A stretch of DNA of 7,134 nt, from positions 1 through 7,134 of the forward strand of contig RGUK01000070.1 of the NCBI GenBank assembly GCA_010027825.1. Reading direction: 5' to 3'. Below, one piece after another: positions 1 through 4,387 of this stretch (positions are counted from its first letter, which is position 1; the number at the start of each line of letters is the position of its first letter). Made by a program: the position numbers and the translations under genes. Origin of the DNA: a bacterium. GTDB lineage: Bacteria > Dependentiae > Babeliae > Babeliales > RVW-14. Under the pieces are notes generated by a model, which was not told the origin of the DNA, ran no database searches, and saw only the letters and a program-made list of their open reading frames with translations.

Positions 1-1
1 G

Positions 2-637
2 CGTGAGATTTACACCATCATGGAGCCAATGGCTGCTGCTATTGGTGCTGGGTTGCCAGTCGAAGAGCCTACAGGCAATATGATTGTTGATATCGGTGGG
101 GGCACCACTGAGGTGGCGATCATTTCCCTGAAGGACGTGGTCTACTGCAAGTCGGTACGAGTTGGCGGTGATGAGATGGACCGCGCCATTGTGCAGTATG
201 TCAAACGCAAATACAATTTACTGATCGGCGAAAAGACGGCCGAATCGGTTAAAATTTCTATAGGTACTGCACTCCTGCTCGATGAGCCGCGCAACAGCGT
301 GGAAGTTAAAGGCCGTGATTTGGTGACCGGTGTGCCAAAAACCATCAAACTTACCGATGCTGAAGTTTTCGAATCATTGGCAGAGCCAATCTCGATTATC
401 ACTGATGCTGTGCGTTCAGCACTGGAAAATGCACCCCCAGAACTTTCTTCTGACCTGGTTGACCGTGGCATTATGCTAGCGGGAGGGGGTTCCCAGTTGA
501 AAAACTTGGATGTACTTCTTTCCAAGGAGACTGGCTTACCAGTCCGCAGCGCCCCTAACCCGCTCTTGTGCGTGGTACTTGGGGCCGGCAAGGTGCTTGA
601 AGAGCTGGATTTCTTCCGTGATGCATTGATGAAGTAA
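2..637 (+). CDS. mreB: Rod shape-determining protein MreB (actin-like), C-terminal part
   Basis: MreB is a bacterial actin homologue. It forms ATP-dependent filaments on the inner face of the cytoplasmic membrane and guides cell-wall synthesis along the cell length. The reading frame is open from base 2 (R-E-I-Y-T-I, then M at base 20), so the gene enters from the left edge. About 212 codons are present of a family length near 340-350, so the N-terminal ATPase lobe with phosphate loop 1 is missing. Visible signatures are EPMAAAIGAG near the start, the second phosphate loop DIGGGTTEVAIISL, SVRVGGDEMD, the segment YVKRKYNLLIGEKTAE, and the late adenosine-binding loop LAGGGSQLKNLD. The protein ends shortly after GAGKVLEEL, as is usual. 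The ATG at base 20 is internal, not a start. No mreC follows: a terminator comes directly after the stop and the next gene is convergent. The sequence is most like Gram-negative MreB proteins. Confidence 0.97.
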   Translation, partial: REIYTIMEPMAAAIGAGLPVEEPTGNMIVDIGGGTTEVAIISLKDVVYCKSVRVGGDEMDRAIVQYVKRKYNLLIGEKTAESVKISIGTALLLDEPRNSVEVKGRDLVTGVPKTIKLTDAEVFESLAEPISIITDAVRSALENAPPELSSDLVDRGIMLAGGGSQLKNLDVLLSKETGLPVRSAPNPLLCVVLGAGKVLEELDFFRDALMK

Positions 638-644
638 ACAGAAT

Positions 645-692
645 GCCTAATAAAAAAGGCCCCTGAGGTGATCGGGGGCCTTTTTTATTACC
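645..692. terminator. Bidirectional intrinsic terminator between mreB and the convergent operon
   Basis: Bases 648-663 (TAATAAAAAAGGCCCC) pair perfectly with 675-690. Three further pairs (664-674 as a U-G wobble, 665-673, 666-672) close a five-base loop at 667-671. The result is a 19-pair stem with a G/C core, an A-tract on the left and a T6 tract on the right. Because the arms are symmetrical, an RNA read from either strand has a G/C hairpin followed by U residues. It lies 7 bases after the mreB stop and just beyond the stop of the - strand gene at 695, so it can end both transcripts. Confidence 0.93.
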
Positions 693-694
693 TC

Positions 695-1492
695 TTAATC
701 AGCGTGAGGTGGCTCAAGCAGAGCGTGATAGTAGGAAGACAAAACATTGTAAACAACGTGGTGCATACTTGTTGTTGCAACCTCATAGCCTTCCCGTACA
801 CCAAAAGGCTCCGCCCAGTCAGGTTTTTGTCGGTCTAAGCAGCTCACCACATGTTTGTACAGAGCCCCTTCGCCAACAAAGCTGCCAGCGCGCTCGCGTA
901 GATACCTTGAGGCGATGCTGTGCGCCCGTGCAAGCAGCTCCTTGCCTCCTGGCATACTTAGCATGCGTTCGTGACAAGCGGCATTGTTGTTGCGGTTTTT
1001 TATGAGCTCTTCTGGCACAACAAAGAAGGTCTTACTGGCGGCGGCATTTTGCAAAAGCCTGTGTTGGCGTAACATTGCATCGGTAGTGCAACCGCGCACA
1101 GCTTCGATGTGCCCTGCATGCTGCGCCCAGTCAGGTAGATCGGTGTCCAAAGCTTTTTTGACGGCCGCTAGTACGTCGTGTTCGTCTACCATGAACCCTT
1201 GATATTTAGTCAAATAGGCGCACGCGGTGGTCAAAGCGAGGTGCAATATTTCGCCTCGTTGGAAAAAATGTTGGTTGCTGCTCAGCTGCTTGTATGCAGC
1301 ACAATCAGCAAGGCGTGTGGTGAGCGGCATACGGCCAGGCGGGAACAGGTTGGTGGCGGCCGACCATTTCTTTGTAGTAGTGCTTAAGGTACGCCTCAGC
1401 GGTGGCGCAAGGCGCTTGTGCGCTCCTGCAAGGTGGTTGGGCAAAACAAGGAATGCTCCCACCAGCACAGCGGTTGATCTTATCCGCTTCAT
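695..1492 (-). CDS. Exported protein of unknown function with an internal duplicated domain
   Basis: I do not recognise the family. The 265-residue product begins with a basic start and hydrophobic stretch (MKRIRSTAVLVGAFLVL, residues 1-17) ending near LAGA, which is typical of a signal peptide, so the protein is probably periplasmic or secreted. The mature part contains two copies of one module. Residues 81-137 align without gaps to residues 185-241 at a constant offset of 104, with about 20 of 57 positions identical. The clearest shared points are Y-L at 93/197, G at 99/203, V and E at 102-104/206-208, L-D at 115-116/219-220, PDWA at 120-123/224-227 and T-T at 136-137/240-241. The ATG overlaps the stop of the upstream phosphatase gene (ATGA, 1489-1492), and the only Shine-Dalgarno-like sequence (GAAGGG) is 12 bases away, so translation is probably coupled. 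It is the last gene before the terminator. Confidence 0.85.
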   Translation of the reverse strand: MKRIRSTAVLVGAFLVLPNHLAGAHKRLAPPLRRTLSTTTKKWSAATNLFPPGRMPLTTRLADCAAYKQLSSNQHFFQRGEILHLALTTACAYLTKYQGFMVDEHDVLAAVKKALDTDLPDWAQHAGHIEAVRGCTTDAMLRQHRLLQNAAASKTFFVVPEELIKNRNNNAACHERMLSMPGGKELLARAHSIASRYLRERAGSFVGEGALYKHVVSCLDRQKPDWAEPFGVREGYEVATTSMHHVVYNVLSSYYHALLEPPHAD

Positions 1493-2232
1493 GATGGCAA
1501 AAAGCCCTTCACAACAGATAAAATATCTCCTGGCGTTTTAATAATTGCTGCAGGGTTGTGTTTGGCTAAATAATTTTCTGTGTTAAACCCCCATGCAACC
1601 ACTAAGCAAGGCATATGGGCTTTCTGTGCAGCTTCTATGTCGCGTGCCTCATCGCCAATGTAAATAACATTTTTTGGATCAATACGGTAATTGAACCGGC
1701 ATTTTTTTAATGCATGATGTTTACCAAAAACGCTTGCCTCTTCAAGCCCGTCAAACATCGGTAGTTGGTGGCGCTTGAAGAAGTTGGTGATAAACAACTG
1801 ACTGTTTGAAGACACAATACCAATCTTGTAACCGGCCTTACGAACTGCCTGAAGAGCTTCACGTATTCCCGGAAACGGATGGACCTGGGAAAATTTGCTT
1901 GCGCCCCAGCGCTTTAGGCGATAATGGAAAAACGGCAGTTGATACCAATGAATATGCAGTCTGTTTTGGACTAAGTCACGTGTGCTGCGCTCGCGCAAAG
2001 ATGGAACCTCTTGCTCAGCAATCGGCTCGTAGCCATAGAGGGGGGCAAAGTGGTTCACGCCCTGAATCATCAGATTATGCGTGTGTCCAACCGTGCCGTC
2101 AAAATCAAAAATAACCCAGCGATCGGTTGAGTAAGAATCCGGTTCAAGGTGCTGGCGGTGTTGATAGACGGCATACACTAGGCCCACCGCGATAGCTCCT
2201 AGCAAAAATGCACGTGTAAGCATAGGCTGCAT
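1489..2232 (-). CDS. HAD-superfamily hydrolase (phosphoglycolate phosphatase-like) with N-terminal membrane anchor
   Basis: This is a haloacid dehalogenase-type phosphatase of 247 residues. Motif I is DFDGT (D43 nucleophile, D45 acid/base). Motif II lies in IVSSNS (S141 or S142). Motif III is probably K171 in FGKHHALKK or a nearby lysine. Motif IV is GDEARD (D194 and D198, magnesium ligands). About 95 residues between motifs I and II leave room for a helical C1 cap, as in subfamily IA enzymes such as Gph. The substrate cannot be read from the sequence. Unusually for this mostly cytosolic group, residues 8-23 (AFLLGAIAVGLVYAVY) form a hydrophobic segment, so the enzyme is probably membrane-anchored or exported. 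The ATG at 2232 is chosen because AGGAG lies 12 bases upstream; a second ATG at 2223 would be 21 bases away. The gene overlaps the next one by four bases. Fold assignment is firm; exact function is not. Confidence 0.93.
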   Translation of the reverse strand: MQPMLTRAFLLGAIAVGLVYAVYQHRQHLEPDSYSTDRWVIFDFDGTVGHTHNLMIQGVNHFAPLYGYEPIAEQEVPSLRERSTRDLVQNRLHIHWYQLPFFHYRLKRWGASKFSQVHPFPGIREALQAVRKAGYKIGIVSSNSQLFITNFFKRHQLPMFDGLEEASVFGKHHALKKCRFNYRIDPKNVIYIGDEARDIEAAQKAHMPCLVVAWGFNTENYLAKHNPAAIIKTPGDILSVVKGFLPS

Positions 2233-2244
2233 AAGATATTTTTT

Positions 2245-2249
2245 CTCCT
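2245..2249 (-). promoter_or_regulatory. Ribosome binding site of the HAD phosphatase gene
   Basis: The - strand reads AGGAG here, 12 bases before the ATG at 2232. The distance is long but closer to normal than for the alternative ATG at 2223, so it favours the first start and keeps the membrane segment intact. Confidence 0.5.
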
Positions 2250-2297
2250 CTGGGCGTCGACAGGACCAGTGCCAGCCCCATGAAAGGTATTATGTTT

Positions 2298-3017
2298 TCA
2301 ATCGCTATCACAACATGAACAGACAGAATTATCCCTTTCAGCCTCTATTCTAGCAATCTCTCTTTCACCAAGCTGCTTAAAGATTGTTAAGAAGGTAAAG
2401 AAAATGTGCTTCATAATTTTCTTTTTCTCAGCAGAACTTATCGTGCTAGAAATCTTCTTGAAGTCTTCGCAGCTTATCACTTTGTAACAATGAGTGTTTT
2501 CCCATGGTTGCAGTACGCTTCCTCTTGTTAGTCCAATTGCTAGCCGCCAATAGGCCCTTGCTAGATACCTTATGGCGCGTGCAAGTATCTGCGCCTGCGT
2601 TGTGGCTTTCCCCTCTACTGGATAGCGGGAAACATTTTTTATATTGAGGTCCTCTGCATCTCCTCGTAAAAAATCATCCATTTCCCAGTAGATCAAGAAC
2701 TTCCAGTCTCCTTCGCCTAGGGCTTGAATTTCCTGCAAAGAAGTCTCCGCTGCACGCAAATAAGGAAGCGAGTTGAGTCGGTGGTCTCTTAGTAATGTGT
2801 GAGCGGCCTCTTCAAAGATCTTAGGTTCTTTTCCTAAGCAATCTTCAGTGGCTGCTAAGACCAAAAACTTCGCAGGCCACTTATTGGCGATGCTAGTTGT
2901 ATGACCCATTCCACCTGTCCGATGTGCTTGAGTTTCGTCGTGAGACTCTGCTGCAAAGACGTTGGTGTGGAGCAAGGCCACCAAGCTTACAAAGACAATC
3001 TTTGTTAGATGCTTCAT
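2298..3017 (-). CDS. Exported protein of unknown function with a C-terminal cysteine cluster
   Basis: I do not recognise the family. The 239-residue product has a clear signal peptide: basic MKHLTK, a hydrophobic core (residues 7-17) and a likely cleavage after VFA or VFAA (residues 20-23). A histidine-containing, polar segment follows (about 24-45), then a mainly helical region with many charged residues. Notable points are ARAIRYLARAYWRLAIGL (146-163), a hydrophobic patch IFFTFLTIF (205-213), and a tail with three cysteines in four residues (CSCC, 233-236) ending in D-S-D. The start is supported by AAAGGGAAAG seven bases upstream (3025-3034). The gene begins 26 bases after the preceding reading frame, so it is probably in the same operon. 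By eye it is more A/T-rich than its neighbours, with many AAA and T-rich codons, which may reflect separate origin or relaxed selection. Confidence 0.82.
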   Translation of the reverse strand: MKHLTKIVFVSLVALLHTNVFAAESHDETQAHRTGGMGHTTSIANKWPAKFLVLAATEDCLGKEPKIFEEAAHTLLRDHRLNSLPYLRAAETSLQEIQALGEGDWKFLIYWEMDDFLRGDAEDLNIKNVSRYPVEGKATTQAQILARAIRYLARAYWRLAIGLTRGSVLQPWENTHCYKVISCEDFKKISSTISSAEKKKIMKHIFFTFLTIFKQLGEREIARIEAERDNSVCSCCDSD

Positions 3018-3024
3018 GTTGAAT

Positions 3025-3034
3025 CTTTCCCTTT
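3025..3034 (-). promoter_or_regulatory. Ribosome binding site of the exported-protein gene at 2298-3017
   Basis: The - strand reads AAAGGGAAAG, ending seven bases before the ATG at 3017. It supports this ATG as the start and keeps the full signal peptide. Confidence 0.55.
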
Positions 3035-3043
3035 TGTTCTCTC

Positions 3044-3262
3044 TTATTCAGCATCAGTAAAATGGTTTTCATCGTCGCTATTGTCATCCACGTCTGCTGC
3101 TCGCCGGGCATGTATAGCTACTTTTTCATACCATCTGAAAAGCAAGTCTTGTGGGGTGGCGCCTGGATACTGACTGCGCAATGAAGCAACAAAATCCGGA
3201 TACATGTTCTCTAGTTTTGGCAAGGCTTTGGCAGCGCTTCTTGCATCTTTGGCTAGTTCCAA
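3044..3262 (-). CDS. Probable downstream half of a frameshifted exported protein, unknown function
   Basis: I do not recognise the family. The frame is open from 3313 to the TAA at 3044. The only usable initiation codon before an internal ATG (residue 20 of this frame, at 3205) is TTG at 3262, and no good ribosome binding site precedes it. The product reads ELAKDARSAAKALPKLENM, then YPDFVASLRSQYPG, a tryptophan-containing helix (LLFRWYEKVAIHARRAA), and a strongly acidic end (DVDDNSDDENHFTDAE). This looks like the body of a small protein rather than a shadow of another gene. It most likely continues the signal-peptide frame at 3274-3504, one base out of register: AAG at 3277-3279 followed by GTA at 3275-3277 would give KSKVSADLLELAKDARSA and a total of about 153 residues. 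A separate small gene is the alternative. Confidence 0.55.
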   Translation of the reverse strand: MELAKDARSAAKALPKLENMYPDFVASLRSQYPGATPQDLLFRWYEKVAIHARRAADVDDNSDDENHFTDAE

Positions 3263-3273
3263 AAGGTCCGCAC

Positions 3274-3504
3274 TTACTTTGATTTGAGGCGGGCTGCCTT
3301 GCTTTCTGAGCCGTCATTCTTGCGTTCCTTAAAGGGGATCCTCTTTTTTCCCCATACAAAGAGCGTTCGTGCAAGGGGCGCTGTTTTTGCGCGTGAAGCG
3401 AGCGCTGGTATGGCCCGGCGGGTCAACACAGCGGGAGCTACGGGGGTGGTGAGCGAGAAAGACACTAAAATAAACAGAGAAATACTTCTAACGGAAGATA
3501 GCAT
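3274..3504 (-). CDS. Small exported protein, probable N-terminal half of a frameshifted gene
   Basis: I do not recognise the family. The 76-residue frame starts with a convincing signal peptide (MLSSVRSISLFILVSFSLTT, cleavage perhaps after APA at 23-25). A very basic stretch follows, rich in arginine, lysine and alanine (RAIPALASRAK, WGKKRIPFKERK), and the frame ends abruptly at ARLKSK. The ATG at 3504 has only a weak purine-rich element upstream (AAAGAAAG), and an in-frame TAA six codons before it fixes the N-terminus nearby. The frame stops at 3274 while another frame on the same strand is already open and continues to 3044 with coding character. The two are therefore best read as one gene interrupted by a mutation or a sequencing error, or less likely joined by programmed -1 slippage. 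It lies 54 bases after the stop of the upstream exported-protein gene. Confidence 0.6.
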   Translation of the reverse strand: MLSSVRSISLFILVSFSLTTPVAPAVLTRRAIPALASRAKTAPLARTLFVWGKKRIPFKERKNDGSESKAARLKSK

Positions 3505-3558
3505 CAGATGGGCTTTCTTTTAATGTTCATTCATCTATCAGACGATGCCAACTCATCC

Positions 3559-4290
3559 CTAATGCAACGTAGTTTCAAGCAGCGTCCAATGTGTTTCAAA
3601 CTCTTCTTCAAATTGCCGCTGCTGAATGCACGCTTCTTTTCTAGAACGAGCAATTAGGGCAACCGCAATATCTTCGCGCGTAAACGGCTCTCGCGAGCAA
3701 GGCCATAGCGAGTACTCGATATAACCACGTGCTATCACCGTCAACGTAGGTATATCAAGCTCGGGGTTTCTTGCCAAAATCTCGTCAATGATAGAGGCCG
3801 CTTTGGTATTAAGCTCGCTTGAGCTGGTGTATGCTACGCTTTCTAAAGCGCTGGCATCAAGATTTGCAACCATAAAAGCGGTGCACCAGGTGGTTGCGGC
3901 ACGTCGTGGATGAGGGGTATCTGTTTCCAACCGCGCAAAATATTGGTGCAGGTTTGCACGAAAAGAACCGGTTTTTGTTTCTGATGCAAGTCCTGTTAGC
4001 ACTGCTAGTACACCTGTTTGTGCGTTGAAGTAGCGGTTTGTTTCTAATGCTACAGCTATCCGCCTATCAAGGCTATCTTGCCGGGGATGTGTACGCTTCC
4101 CTACATGCGATCTACTTACGCTCGGGGATGATTCAGGTTTGTGCTCAAACAGCGGCTTACTAATGAAGTGATGCCCCGCATAGGCACATCCAAGGAGACT
4201 GCCAGCGGCTAGCGCCCTACGCGCAGCGGCACTTGCGTTTGCCGATAAGGCGCTAAGACAAAGCATAAGTAAAAAAAGACGGCGTTGCAT
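3559..4290 (-). CDS. Exported protein of unknown function
   Basis: I do not recognise the family. The 243-residue product starts with a textbook signal peptide (MQRRLFLLMLCLSALSANAS, with A-x-A type cleavage sites around residues 18-21). A second hydrophobic stretch comes soon after (ALAAGSLLGCAYAG, 26-39), so the protein could stay membrane-attached. Residues 48-72 are polar, basic and probably disordered. From about 75 to the end the sequence looks helical, with the points TTWCTAFMVANL (133-144), SIIDEILARNPELDIPTL (166-183), GYIEYSLWPC (189-198) and an acidic, glutamine-rich C-terminus (QQRQFEEEFETHW). Its ATG is preceded by a perfect AAAGGAG seven bases away, the best ribosome binding site in the window. 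It follows the peptidase gene after 97 bases in the same direction. Some resemblance to the repeat of the 695-1492 product is possible but too weak to call. Confidence 0.85.
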   Translation of the reverse strand: MQRRLFLLMLCLSALSANASAAARRALAAGSLLGCAYAGHHFISKPLFEHKPESSPSVSRSHVGKRTHPRQDSLDRRIAVALETNRYFNAQTGVLAVLTGLASETKTGSFRANLHQYFARLETDTPHPRRAATTWCTAFMVANLDASALESVAYTSSSELNTKAASIIDEILARNPELDIPTLTVIARGYIEYSLWPCSREPFTREDIAVALIARSRKEACIQQRQFEEEFETHWTLLETTLH

Positions 4291-4297
4291 CAGTTAT

Positions 4298-4304
4298 CTC
4301 CTTT
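4298..4304 (-). promoter_or_regulatory. Strong ribosome binding site of the 3559-4290 gene
   Basis: The - strand reads AAAGGAG, seven bases before the ATG at 4290. It fixes that start. The rest of the 97-base gap (4291-4387) shows no clear promoter or terminator. Confidence 0.75.
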
Positions 4305-4387
4305 GTGATCTCCCTGGTAACCTCTCTACGATGTCGCTTCCAGCTGGTTGCTCTGTCTGGCGGTGCGTATTCGCATGTTGCTGAGTC

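Noticed and set aside
142..591. Open frame on the - strand inside mreB
   Set aside because: It is antisense to a strongly conserved coding frame and has no domain character.
709..1541. Overlapping + strand frames opposite the duplicated-domain gene
   Set aside because: They are antisense to a frame with a signal peptide and internal repeat, and show no coding pattern of their own.
2281..2330. CATAAT on the - strand upstream of the HAD gene, considered as a -10 promoter box
   Set aside because: No acceptable -35 element lies at 16-18 bases, so the promoter cannot be supported.
2893..3111. Open - strand frame across the start of the 2298-3017 gene
   Set aside because: It overlaps a better gene that has a signal peptide and ribosome binding site; its own product looks random.
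3126..3374. Third - strand frame overlapping the split exported gene, considered as the missing link between its two halves
   Set aside because: It is in a different register from both halves, its sequence is low in hydrophobic core residues, and a direct -1 join of the two halves gives a more natural protein.
4311..4320. Ten-base sequence TTACCAGGGA shared upstream of the 3559-4290 gene and the Fis-like gene (6918-6927), considered as an operator
   Set aside because: Matches of ten bases are expected by chance in a window of this size, and the shared part overlaps a purine-rich ribosome-binding-type sequence.
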